Origin: Microcoleus sp. FACHB-61
GTDB lineage: Bacteria; Cyanobacteriota; Cyanobacteriia; Cyanobacteriales; Microcoleaceae
Direction of reading: 5' to 3'
Length of the DNA stretch: 64,000 nucleotides
Assembly: GCA_014695295.1 (NCBI GenBank)
Contig: JACJNY010000059.1
Coordinates: forward strand, 1-64,000
Shown: positions 44,127-52,350 of the stretch, in pieces
How positions within the stretch are numbered: position 1 is the first letter of the stretch
Layout of the letters: every line of letters begins with the position of its first letter
Program-made: the position numbers and the translations under genes
Notes under the pieces: generated by a model
Told to the model about the DNA's origin: nothing
The model's database searches: none
What the model saw: the letters and a program-made list of their open reading frames with translations, nothing else

Positions 44127-44702
44127 TCACGGGCGATCGAAACTTAACAGCCCAAACAAATCATCCGCCGACATTTGCAAATCCGACAGCACATCCAGAA
44201 CTGGTAAAATATCTTCATTCTCCTTAATCTCAGGTTCTTGCTGCGGTTTAAAAACAATTACCAATTCTTCTTCCGGGTCAATCATCCAACCCAATTTAGT
44301 GTGATTTTTGAGGCAAAACAGAATCTTATTAATTACGCGACTTGAACTTTGCTCTGGCGATAAAATCTCAATTGTCCAATCCGGAGCAATTTCAAACCTA
44401 TTTTCAATTTTTCCCAGAGAATTCAGAGGAATCCGCGGCCACTCGAACACTGCTATATCTGGAACTAGAGAACGTCCCCCAAAAGTGCAGCGCAATTCTG
44501 GAAACGCATAAGCTAACTTCTGCGGTTTGCCAACTCGATTAATAACAGATGGAAACTCGAATTGTAACGTACTGTGTTTTCCTTGCGGCATAGCTTTTTG
44601 AGAAATTTGACCCTCAACATACTCGCTAGCAGGCTTAGTCTCTGGCAATAGCAGAAACTCTTCGAGAGAAATCTTTGACGGAGACTCAATTGACGTTACC
44701 AT
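44127..44702 (-). CDS. Uma2-family PD-(D/E)XK nuclease
   Basis: A 191-residue Uma2 protein with ISLEEFLLLPETKPASEYVE, RSLVPDIAVFEWPRIP, DWTIEILSPEQSSSRVINKI and LGWMIDPEEELVIVFKPQQ. The ILSPEQS motif is intact. It lies 45 bp upstream of the helicase on the same strand, so it may head that operon. It is the third Uma2 gene of the window, and the three differ clearly from one another. Confidence 0.9.
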   Translation of the reverse strand: MVTSIESPSKISLEEFLLLPETKPASEYVEGQISQKAMPQGKHSTLQFEFPSVINRVGKPQKLAYAFPELRCTFGGRSLVPDIAVFEWPRIPLNSLGKIENRFEIAPDWTIEILSPEQSSSRVINKILFCLKNHTKLGWMIDPEEELVIVFKPQQEPEIKENEDILPVLDVLSDLQMSADDLFGLLSFDRP

Positions 44703-44736
44703 AAGCCATTAACCCCTCAACAACTCAACTCCGCCA

Positions 44737-45180
44737 TTAAAAATCTGCATCGCCGTCTGTTTCCCAATCAGCACAACTCTCCGATTCCACACCGGTAGGG
44801 TGCATCGCACAAACCAACAAATTGCCGCCGTAAACTTGACCGTGATAGTTGCGACAACCGCGACAAGCCGGCTGCTGCGTCGCCGAAGGGTCTACATAAG
44901 TCACCATCGACAAATCTATCTCATCAAACTCCGGGTCGAAGTCGCGGTAAATTTCAATTATCGGTTCGATAAATTCATTAAATAAACCGTCAAATTCATT
45001 GAAATAACCGTCAATGTCGTTAATCAGATTATTTTGTACTTGTTCTGTAAAGTCTTCCGAAATTTTTGCCAAAACGTCCAGCATTTCGACAAACTCTTCG
45101 CCCATTTCGCTGAAAAAATGCTCTACTTCAGAAACAGCATTTTCCATTACTCCAAAAAAATCTTTAGACCAATCTTCCAT
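44737..45180 (-). CDS. Conserved acidic protein with a C-terminal Cys cluster
   Basis: A 147-residue protein, strongly acidic in its first 100 residues (EMGEEFVEMLDVLAKISEDF, FDPEFDEIDLSMV). The C-terminus is Cys-rich (ACRGCRNYHGQVYGGNLLVC, then AMHPTGVESESCADWE), enough for one zinc or iron-sulfur site. I recall it as a conserved cyanobacterial hypothetical. It lies 34 bp upstream of the Uma2 gene, on the same strand. No function can be assigned. Confidence 0.7.
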   Translation of the reverse strand: MEDWSKDFFGVMENAVSEVEHFFSEMGEEFVEMLDVLAKISEDFTEQVQNNLINDIDGYFNEFDGLFNEFIEPIIEIYRDFDPEFDEIDLSMVTYVDPSATQQPACRGCRNYHGQVYGGNLLVCAMHPTGVESESCADWETDGDADF

Positions 45181-45315
45181 GAATTTGACAGCTTGCTATT
45201 ACAAAATATTTTACAGACACGTGCAGCCAGCCTCATGCGAAGCGATCGCACCTACTTTCAATTCTATTACCTATTGCCGGATATCCGTCCACATCTGACA
45301 GGGCAGATATTTAAA

Positions 45316-45349
45316 AAGGGAACTCAAGAGTATTATCCTGAGTTCCCTT
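45316..45349 (-). terminator. Rho-independent terminator after the gene at 45379-45759
   Basis: On the minus strand AAGGGAACTCA and TGAGTTCCCTT form an 11-bp stem with a 12-nt loop, followed by TTTAAATATC. It lies 30 bp past the stop codon. Confidence 0.75.
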
Positions 45350-45378
45350 CATGCTTTGCTGCGCCAGCTATTTCCAGC

Positions 45379-45759
45379 TTAATCCCGCTTCAGCCGCCGC
45401 AATTCGTCTTGTAAATTCTGCACCTGTTCGCGGAGCTTGTCTACGCCGCCAGTTTCTTTAGCATCTTTTGGCGAAACCTCTTCTTCCTCCGAAACAATTT
45501 CAATCCGCCGAGGTTCAGCCGGTTTTTTGTCGCCAGCCGATTCTACGGGGGGCTGCTGCTGAGCCTGTTGTACCATATCGTCAACAAAGCGACGGGCTTC
45601 TTCCGTTGACATCTCGCCCCGCTTCACTAATTCGTCTGCCAGCTTTTGGGCTTCAGTGCGTAATTCAGTTAACTTGCTGCCAGCTTTTTCACCAGCGTAG
45701 GAAGCTAGCCCGACACCAAGGTAAACTGCTTTCTGTAAAATATCTCCGAAACCAGGCAT
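45379..45759 (-). CDS. Phasin-like/hypothetical coiled-coil protein
   Basis: A 126-residue protein. The N-terminus MPGFGDILQKAVYLGVGLAS resembles short phasin-family proteins of cyanobacteria. A charged helical region (KLTELRTEAQKLADELVKRG) and a C-terminal coiled coil (DKLREQVQNLQDELRRLKRD) follow. No catalytic motif is seen. A terminator follows it and the SRP RNA lies 20 bp upstream on the same strand. The phasin link is tentative. Confidence 0.7.
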   Translation of the reverse strand: MPGFGDILQKAVYLGVGLASYAGEKAGSKLTELRTEAQKLADELVKRGEMSTEEARRFVDDMVQQAQQQPPVESAGDKKPAEPRRIEIVSEEEEVSPKDAKETGGVDKLREQVQNLQDELRRLKRD

Positions 45760-45779
45760 AGGAACTACACCTCATAAAA

Positions 45780-45882
45780 CTGGGTGAACCGGAGACCACG
45801 CCTATTACAAGCATCCCGTGTTGCTGCTACCTTCCGGTCCTGACAAGATTTGGGCGTTGGAATCGCGTGGGTCCAGTTCATT
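45780..45882 (-). ncRNA. ffs: Signal recognition particle RNA (4.5S-like)
   Basis: The minus strand reads TGAACTGGACCCACGCG near its 5' end, the conserved helix-8 apex GTCAGGACCGGAAGGTAGCA in the middle, and CGTGGTCTCCGGTTCACCC at the end. The two ends pair with one another. This is the short bacterial SRP RNA that binds Ffh and targets membrane proteins. Ends are estimated from the pairing. Confidence 0.92.
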
Positions 45883-45902
45883 TATGAGTATAACACAGTT
45901 AT

Positions 45903-46169
45903 TTATTCTTCAACCACACACCAGTGATAAATTTCATAAATAACGCAACCGTTCTTCACCAGCGGGTCTTCAGCGACGATCGCCTTCGCCTCATCCATCG
46001 AACCCGCCTCAAACAGCAACATACCGCCGCCGCGCCGCGCCCAGTAGCCAGTTTTCGCTCGGTGTCCTTTAGAAATCAACTCTCGGACATAAGCTCTGTG
46101 AGCTGGCACGAATTGGTCAAAGACAGGCTTTTCGACAATTCCTTGCTCAATTTTGACAAACCAAGGCAT
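45903..46169 (-). CDS. YciI-family protein
   Basis: An 88-residue ferredoxin-like-fold protein of the YciI family. Family segments are MPWFVKIEQGIVEK, FVPAHRAYVRELISKGHRAK, GGGMLLFEAGSMDEAKAIVA and EDPLVKNGCVIYEI; the conserved His and Asp are present. Function is unknown in most members. Confidence 0.88.
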   Translation of the reverse strand: MPWFVKIEQGIVEKPVFDQFVPAHRAYVRELISKGHRAKTGYWARRGGGMLLFEAGSMDEAKAIVAEDPLVKNGCVIYEIYHWCVVEE

Positions 46170-46289
46170 TTTTATTTTGGATTTTAGATTTTATATTTTA
46201 GATTGGGAATGGGTGATGAGCAATGGGGTCTAGGGAAAATGCTCTATATTCCATCTTCCACCATCCTTTCTTAACTGCGATGTTATCCC

Positions 46290-46871
46290 ATGAACCAGTC
46301 AAAACAGCGATTTTTTATTGCCCTAGTGCCGCCTCCCGATATTGAACACCAGATTACTGAGATTCAACGGTATTTTGCGGAACACTACAACAGCCGAGGT
46401 GCTTTGAATTCGCCACCGCACATCACGCTGCAACCTCCTTTTCACTCGTTAGCGGAGGATGTTCCCAAATTAGAGGAAAGTTTGAACCAGTTTTCTGCAA
46501 ATCGGCTGCCCATTCCCGTTACTCTATCCGGTTTTGCTGCTTTCGCGCCCCGCGTCATTTACGTTGATGTTGTCAAATCGCCCGAATTGCTGGAAATTCA
46601 CAAAGATTTGATGAGTTATTTGGAGACAAATTTGGGAATTGTCGATCGAGTTTCTCAAAGTCGCCCATTTGTACCGCACATGACAGTAGCCTTTCGCGAT
46701 TTAACTAAGGAGAATTTTCAAACTGCTTGGTTGGAATTTGCAGGGCGATCGCTCCACTTTGAGTTTACCGCTTCGGCGTTAACTTTACTGCTTCACGACG
46801 GCAGCCGGTGGAACATCAGCAAGAAATTCCCGCTTGCAGCCGAGCCTCCAACAATCATAAATCCATCCTAA
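46290..46871 (+). CDS. 2'-5' RNA ligase/2H phosphoesterase family
   Basis: A 193-residue 2H-superfamily protein with both catalytic tetrapeptide motifs, SPPHITLQPPF and FVPHMTVAFRDL, about 85 residues apart. It starts RFFIALVPPPDIEHQI. Such proteins (LigT/ThpR) act as 2',3'-cyclic phosphodiesterases or RNA ligases. Both motifs are intact. Substrate unknown. Confidence 0.9.
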   Translation: MNQSKQRFFIALVPPPDIEHQITEIQRYFAEHYNSRGALNSPPHITLQPPFHSLAEDVPKLEESLNQFSANRLPIPVTLSGFAAFAPRVIYVDVVKSPELLEIHKDLMSYLETNLGIVDRVSQSRPFVPHMTVAFRDLTKENFQTAWLEFAGRSLHFEFTASALTLLLHDGSRWNISKKFPLAAEPPTIINPS

Positions 46872-46908
46872 ACACTCTCCCTTCTCTTTCTTCTCTTTCT
46901 TCTCTTTC

Positions 46909-46940
46909 TTCGCGTCCTTCGCGTCTTCGCGGTTCGTTTT
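46909..46940. repeat. CTTCGCGTCCTTCGCGTCTT dispersed repeat
   Basis: Second copy of the repeat at 26991-27024, preceded by TTCTCTTTCTTCTCTTTCTT. Both copies follow the stop of a plus-strand gene. Confidence 0.85.
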
Positions 46941-47000
46941 CCCCAAAAAATCTTGTTAGCAAACCGTGATTAATATCAGAGCCGGTAAAACAACTCTTAC

Positions 47001-47038
47001 AGGTTTGTAGTGAGAAATTTACTCCTCACTACAAACCT
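47001..47038. other. 14-bp perfect stem-loop between convergent genes
   Basis: AGGTTTGTAGTGAG (47001-47014) pairs with CTCACTACAAACCT (47025-47038). It lies between the convergent 2H-ligase and comF genes, so it may act as a bidirectional terminator, but U-runs are weak. The CCTCACTACAAACCT motif recurs near 58080 (changed) and 61427. Confidence 0.6.
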
Positions 47039-47063
47039 ATTTAAAATTAAAGAGGGTCACAGC

Positions 47064-47750
47064 TTAGCGATCGCTCTTATTCGGAGTTGCAAGTGCCACA
47101 GTTCCGTAAACCGAAATTCCCGACTCTTCCAATATTTTAATTGCCGACTTAACCGTAGTACCGCTAGTGTAAATATCATCAACTAACAGCACTCGATCGC
47201 GCGGGCGCCGGCGACGAAAATCTTTCCCCAAACTTAAAGCATTTTTCATTTCCGCTTGCCGCTGCTGTGGCGTCAGAGCGAATAAAGCCTGAGTATTTTT
47301 CACCCGCTCCAAACCGTGCCGCTGCAAAGGCAAACCAGTCAGCTCGCAAAAACTTTCCGCCAAAAGTTCCGCCTGGTTAAAACCGCGCTCCTTGAGCTTT
47401 TCTTGATGCAGGGGAATCGGTACAACTGTTAAATTGTCTATAGCTAATTCGGGAAAACTCAGCCAAGCTTCCGCCAGCCAGCCGCCTAGAGGTTTCGCTA
47501 ATTGCGGATTGCCGTCATATTTCAAAGCTGCGATCGCCCGTTTGAGAGCCCCGCCGTACTCACCCCACACAAAAACACGTTGCTCTGAATGCCAAAATCG
47601 ACCGGGATCGGTTAACTGACATCGCTGAAGTTGCTTGTGACAGTACAGACAAAACTCTCCGGCGGCCGGTCGCTGACAAAGAGGACAGTTAGACTTAAGA
47701 AATAGATTGAGAAAAGATTTGACTAATCCCGTCCATTTTCGCTTGTTCAT
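47064..47750 (-). CDS. comF: ComF-family phosphoribosyltransferase
   Basis: A 228-residue protein with an N-terminal zinc ribbon (CPLCQRPAAGEFCLYC) and a C-terminal type I phosphoribosyltransferase domain containing the PRPP loop VLLVDDIYTSGTTVKSA. VVPIPLHQEKLKERGFNQAE is the family signature. ComF is needed for DNA uptake in transformable bacteria and lies outside other competence genes here. Motifs are intact. Confidence 0.92.
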   Translation of the reverse strand: MNKRKWTGLVKSFLNLFLKSNCPLCQRPAAGEFCLYCHKQLQRCQLTDPGRFWHSEQRVFVWGEYGGALKRAIAALKYDGNPQLAKPLGGWLAEAWLSFPELAIDNLTVVPIPLHQEKLKERGFNQAELLAESFCELTGLPLQRHGLERVKNTQALFALTPQQRQAEMKNALSLGKDFRRRRPRDRVLLVDDIYTSGTTVKSAIKILEESGISVYGTVALATPNKSDR

Positions 47751-47822
47751 CCTAAAATTGTGGTAAGTGATTAATGGGAAAAACTATCAAATTCAATCTG
47801 TTTCGACGGACAGGCTCGCAGC

Positions 47823-50300
47823 GTGAAAAACCTCTACTGGTTAGACAAAATTCAACCTTCAGACCGAGATACAGTGGGAGAAAAAGCATTTTACTTGAGC
47901 TGTTTGCTCCAGAAAAATCATCCCGTTGTACCGGGTTTTGTCGTGCCAGCTACAACATTCTGGCAGTTTTTAGAGTCGATCGACTGCCTAGAACCGCTGT
48001 TTGCTGACTGGCCACACTCTTCCCTGCACTTGAATGTCGATGAACCCAGACAACTGCAATCGATCGCCCGCAGCATCCGCCACCAAATCCTCGCCGGCAA
48101 ACTGCCAGATTCACTGCTCTCCACCCTAGAGTCTGCTGTTTTTCAACTCAACTCAAACTCCAAAGCCTTAATTTTTCGCCCTGCCCTGGCTTCCTGGAAC
48201 CCCAAAACAACCGGAATCCTGGAAGCTCAGGCAGTACGGGCAGAGCCAGAAGCCATTGGGGCCGGACTCAAACAAGCTTGGGCAGAACTGTTCAGAGCCC
48301 GAAGTCTATTTTACTGGCAGCGGTGTGGCCTGCTGGTACAGCAAATCAATCCCGCAGTTTTGGTGCAGCCACTTCAAGAAGCGAGGGCCGCGGGCGAGGT
48401 GAAAACTAACGCGGGTGCAGCGTGGGAAATCCAAGCCACCTGGGGTTTGGGAATGTCCCTCGCTAGGGGAGAAACCATCCCCGATTACTATCAAGTGCAG
48501 CCGGAAACAGGCGCGGTTAAATCCCAGCGGCTCGGTTACAAAACATTAGCGTACAATCTCAAAGCCGACGAGGGAGAACCGAGAAAAAAACTGCCTACGG
48601 ACAACAATTTGGCTGCTTCCTCAATCTCCGAGCCAGCATTTCTAATTCGTGATTTTGCTGACAGTTTCGTAGAAGTTTTAGCGCTGGGAGAAGAAGCACA
48701 AACTGAATACGTTTTAGAGGAATCGCAACTGGAAAAAATCATTGAATTGAGCAAAAAAGCGATCGCAGAATTTGACTCGGATTTAATTTTGGAGTGGACG
48801 CTAAACCAGACAGCAAACAGCGACGAACCGCAGTTTTATTTCACTCAAGTTCGTCTTGTGAAAGGGGAAAAAGTCGCGCCGGTAGAAGAAAATCCGATCG
48901 CCCGAGAGCACCCAAACTCGATCGCGCCAGCCCGAACTCCTGCGATACTCAGAGGTTTGGCAGCAGCATCAGGAAAAGCCGAAGCAATTGCCCAAGTTAT
49001 GACTAATTCCCACCCAGAAAACGCGGAATTTTTAGCCGGAGGCATTTTGGTAGCCCCGACAATCGATCCGAATTGGCTGCCTTGGCTGAAAATGGCTGCT
49101 GGCGTGGTTGCGGAACAAGGAGGCATGACCTGCCACGGCGCCATTTTAGCGAGAGAATTGGGAATTCCCGCCGTTGTGGGAGTGGTCGGGGCCACTCGGG
49201 CGATCGCCTCGGGCGATTCCGTGTTGGTAGACGGCGATAGCGGAGAAGTTTTTGCCCTCGCCCAACAGGATGCGATCGAGACAGGAGACAGCGGCCGGCT
49301 TCGGGACACAGAAAAAAATGCAGCCCCGTACAGTACAGCAGCCAAAATGTCAATAGCCAAGCACCAATCTTCAACCTCAGATCGATCGTCCAATTCCAAG
49401 TCTCAATCTCGACAATCTGCGTCTGCCGAATATGTTTGGGGCGCACCAACGGCGACTCAACTGCTAGTTAATGTCAGCCAAACAAGTTCGATCGACCGCC
49501 TCAAAAATCTGCCAATAGACGGCATCGGATTGCTGCGATCGGAATTAATGGCATTGGAAGCTTTGGACTGTGAAAACCCCAAACTTTGGTTGCAAAACGG
49601 CCGCAAATCGGAATTTGTCGATCGCATGGCGGATTGTCTGAGTTTATTTGCTGCTGCCGTTTCGCCGCGGGCGATATTTTATCGTTCTCTCGATTTGCGC
49701 GACTCTGGCGCCCACGGCAGTTTCAGTTATACCTTTGAACCGGAGTTATTTGATTGGGAACTGTGCGTACTTCAAAAAGTCTGCGAGTCAGGTCATACAA
49801 ATGTTAATTTAATTTTGCCTTTCGTGCGCTCGGTTGAGGAGTTTATCTACTGCCGCGAACGCTTAGAAACAGTTTGGAAAAACCGAGCGCCCGAATTTCA
49901 AATGTGGATTATGGCGGAAGTTCCTTCGGTGTTATTTTTATTGCCAGATTATGTAAAAGCAGGAGTTCAAGGAATTTCTATAGGCACCAACGATTTAACT
50001 CAATTTCTGTTAGGTATTCACCGCAACTCCGAACAGGTAGCAGGTGCTTTCAACGGGCGCGATCGAGCAGTGATGAGGGCGATCGAACAATTAATCCTTC
50101 AGGCTCGGGCTGCCGGCATTCCTTGCTCGATCTGTGGCGACGCTCCAGCTTTGTATCCCGAGACAGTTGAATCCTTCGTGCGGTGGGGGATTTCGTCTAT
50201 TTCGGTCAATGCCGATGCTGTAGAACAAACTAGCAGGGCGATCGTCCGCGCCGAACAGCGTCTACTCCTAGAAGTCGCTCGATCGATCATTAACAATTAA
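47823..50300 (+). CDS. PEP-synthase-like protein (PEP-utilising)
   Basis: An 825-residue protein from the GTG at 47823 (MKNLYWLDKIQPSDRDTVGE). The N-terminal third resembles the nucleotide-binding domain of PEP synthase. A phosphohistidine domain carries the swivelling His in GGMTCHGAILARELGIPAVVG (shown in part, about residue 435). The C-terminal PEP-binding barrel has SIGTNDLTQFLLGIHRNS and PCSICGDAPALYPE with the catalytic Cys. A Ser-rich linker (about 495-540) separates the halves. Cyanobacteria carry such divergent PpsA-like proteins. The reaction is not certain. Confidence 0.85.
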   Translation: MKNLYWLDKIQPSDRDTVGEKAFYLSCLLQKNHPVVPGFVVPATTFWQFLESIDCLEPLFADWPHSSLHLNVDEPRQLQSIARSIRHQILAGKLPDSLLSTLESAVFQLNSNSKALIFRPALASWNPKTTGILEAQAVRAEPEAIGAGLKQAWAELFRARSLFYWQRCGLLVQQINPAVLVQPLQEARAAGEVKTNAGAAWEIQATWGLGMSLARGETIPDYYQVQPETGAVKSQRLGYKTLAYNLKADEGEPRKKLPTDNNLAASSISEPAFLIRDFADSFVEVLALGEEAQTEYVLEESQLEKIIELSKKAIAEFDSDLILEWTLNQTANSDEPQFYFTQVRLVKGEKVAPVEENPIAREHPNSIAPARTPAILRGLAAASGKAEAIAQVMTNSHPENAEFLAGGILVAPTIDPNWLPWLKMAAGVVAEQGGMTCHGAILARELGIPAVVGVVGATRAIASGDSVLVDGDSGEVFALAQQDAIETGDSGRLRDTEKNAAPYSTAAKMSIAKHQSSTSDRSSNSKSQSRQSASAEYVWGAPTATQLLVNVSQTSSIDRLKNLPIDGIGLLRSELMALEALDCENPKLWLQNGRKSEFVDRMADCLSLFAAAVSPRAIFYRSLDLRDSGAHGSFSYTFEPELFDWELCVLQKVCESGHTNVNLILPFVRSVEEFIYCRERLETVWKNRAPEFQMWIMAEVPSVLFLLPDYVKAGVQGISIGTNDLTQFLLGIHRNSEQVAGAFNGRDRAVMRAIEQLILQARAAGIPCSICGDAPALYPETVESFVRWGISSISVNADAVEQTSRAIVRAEQRLLLEVARSIINN

Positions 50301-50597
50301 CGAGTCCCCGACGCACTTTACCTCAGAAATCCGGTTACTACTCTAAATCATACCTTTGGCAACCACCCACCCGCTCAGAAATCGGGTTTCTAGACAACCC
50401 GTGCGTCCAGGACTATTAACAACTAAAGACACCCGGTTTCTGAGTAGATATAGCAACCGCGCCCGACGGTGAAGACGTTATTAATTGCTGAAACATGAGC
50501 GGAAGATTGCGCCTTCCCTCGGACTTCCGCTATCAAAATATCCGATTTTAAAGCTAGGATAGAAATATCACCAACACTTGACCCGAAGGTACAAACA

Positions 50598-51044
50598 GTG
50601 AAATCAAAAATTATTGCAACGGCAGCAATACTTGCCACCCTAGGTTTTCTGCATCCCCATCCAGCATTATCTCAACCTGCAGCTGACGGTGGCCCAAAAC
50701 CCGGATTTTGGCAACCTCAAGCGCAGGTTGACACTACTCGCAACATTACCCTGAGACTGTTAAATGAAACGGGATTAAACCTAGAATACGGTGAATCAAG
50801 TGCCAGCTTGTCATCCTTGCCAGTCGGAGCCAGCAGAAACATCATTGTTCGCATCAGCAATCGCACCGGCGACATTGCCAATATTCCGATTAATGCCAGA
50901 GCAGGAAGCACAACTTTGAAATATGACTATAACGTTGACCCGCAGACAAACATTGTGACGATTCGCATCACCAGATCGGACAGCCGCACTAGGCAAGATC
51001 GGTCAGTTTATATTGATGAAAAAGGGCGAGTTTACTCTTTCTAA
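50598..51044 (+). CDS. Secreted hypothetical protein
   Basis: A 148-residue protein with an N-terminal signal peptide (about residues 1-26, ending HPALSQ) and a mature part rich in Asn, Arg and Thr (TRNITLRLLNETGLNLEYG, SNRTGDIANIPINARAG). It looks like a small beta-sandwich and is probably periplasmic or extracellular. I do not recognise the family. The gap upstream (50301-50597) holds several CGGGTTTCT repeat copies. Confidence 0.75.
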   Translation: MKSKIIATAAILATLGFLHPHPALSQPAADGGPKPGFWQPQAQVDTTRNITLRLLNETGLNLEYGESSASLSSLPVGASRNIIVRISNRTGDIANIPINARAGSTTLKYDYNVDPQTNIVTIRITRSDSRTRQDRSVYIDEKGRVYSF

Positions 51045-51311
51045 GACTGACCCTCATCAACCCGGTTTCTCCTAATAAATCTTGGTTTTAGCAGCGAGGT
51101 ATCCGGGAAGAAAGCGGGTTTCTACACTTCCGTGCGTAAATTTTGTCTTTCTCAAAAAGTATGAATCAAGTGCAGCCATAAAGAATCGATGTTTTTGTGC
51201 AGCGGATTTGACATTGCATCCCCAAAATCAACTGCTGCTAGCAATTAGGCGCTACTGGCGCACTTGTGCATCAGGTGGGTTCCGAGAGGATGTCAACCGC
51301 CGCATTGCGGA

Positions 51312-51599
51312 CTAATATCCGTCGTTTCTCTTGATATCTGCGCCTCGATTTCCCTCTTCTTTGGGTTTAGCTTTATTTACTCGCAAGGGGCGCCCCATCC
51401 ACTCTGCACCGTCTAATGCGGCAATTGCAGCGTCTTCTTGGGCATCCTCAATCATCTCAACAAATGCAAAACCGCGCATCCGACCGGTTTCCCTGTCGGT
51501 AGGTAAGACAACTCGCTTGACAGTACCGTACTCTGCAAATACTGCTTTCAGGTCTTCTTCGGTGGCGCGGTAAGACAGATTTCCAATATAGATAGTCAT
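51312..51599 (-). CDS. RRM-type RNA-binding protein (Rbp family)
   Basis: A 95-residue single-RRM protein. RNP2 reads IYIGNLSY and RNP1 RGFAFVEM. Cyanobacterial Rbp proteins bind single-stranded RNA and are often cold-induced. The C-terminus is short and lacks the glycine-rich tail of the second RRM protein at 60650-60964. The 5' side contains two strong hairpins (51696-51796), which may regulate it. Confidence 0.95.
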   Translation of the reverse strand: MTIYIGNLSYRATEEDLKAVFAEYGTVKRVVLPTDRETGRMRGFAFVEMIEDAQEDAAIAALDGAEWMGRPLRVNKAKPKEEGNRGADIKRNDGY

Positions 51600-51695
51600 G
51601 TCGATCGAACTGAACTTGTTGTGCTATACATAATAACCTGTTAATTTAACTTTCAAGTGCTATCTAGCATACGACTGGGCGATCGAATCTGACTA

Positions 51696-51724
51696 AAAGG
51701 GTTTGCCGCACTGACAAACCCTTT
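51696..51724. other. 10-bp hairpin upstream of the RRM gene
   Basis: AAAGGGTTTG (51696-51705) pairs with CAAACCCTTT (51715-51724). On the minus strand the 3' arm runs into TTTTAGTC, so it could be a weak terminator or part of a leader. Confidence 0.65.
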
Positions 51725-51751
51725 GTACTGGCTGCAATAGTTAGCTCGATC

Positions 51752-51796
51752 AAAATTAATCTCATCACTCGAAGGGTGAGTAATGAGATTAATTTT
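51752..51796. other. Long hairpin upstream of the RRM gene
   Basis: AAAATTAATCTCAT..ACTC (51752-51770) pairs with GAGT.ATGAGATTAATTTT (51777-51796), with one mismatch and a very short loop. It is AT-rich, so its stability may change with temperature. Confidence 0.7.
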
Positions 51797-52061
51797 GGGG
51801 CGGTAAAAAATCCCACCCCTGAACAATATTTGATTTTAATCAGATGAGTGATGGGTGGACGACGAATCGCCAAGCATCTTCGGAAACAAAGCGAGGAGTA
51901 ACAAGGTATAATATATTGGCTTGCTCCCCGCCACGATCGTCGAGCTAGCGATTCTCAACTTTCGTGAGGTACTTGCCACTTAATTACCCATTCCCCGGTT
52001 CTTCAATTCTTTAATCTAAAATCTAAATCTGTACTTCACTCACTTGAGGATTTCTATAGCA

Positions 52062-52176
52062 ATCCTAAATGAGTCGTAAAAAGATGTAGGGGTAGTGCCC
52101 CCGTGCCTACCCCGGCCTCATGGGGGCAACCACGGGGGGTTTGCCCCTACAAGAATTACACAAATGATTTAGGATT
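52062..52176. repeat. MITE-like element with imperfect inverted ends
   Basis: The ends ATCCTAAAT and ATTTAGGAT enclose an inner inverted pair GTAGGGG (52086) and CCCCTAC (ending 52150). The centre consists of G/C runs. It sits between the RRM and chemoreceptor genes. Elements of this shape are common in filamentous cyanobacteria. Confidence 0.65.
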
Positions 52177-52350
52177 TCTATACACATCTTGACAGCCTTT
52201 TGAGGAAACCTACTTGACACCTCCCAGCCCTTTCATAGACGGGAAATGCCACCTTTAATCCTTTGACAAAATTGGGAATGGGAAATGGGGAATTGGGAAA
52301 ATTTTATCCCGATATTTTTAAGCCCCACTTTAGGATATTACTTTTCTCAA

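Noticed and set aside
48845..49449. Minus-strand ORFs opposite the PEP-synthase-like gene
   Set aside because: They mirror the codons of a gene with clear domain motifs and show no domain of their own.
51664..51873. 69-codon minus-strand ORF upstream of the RRM gene
   Set aside because: It is formed by the two hairpins (51696-51796) and shows no protein-like composition.
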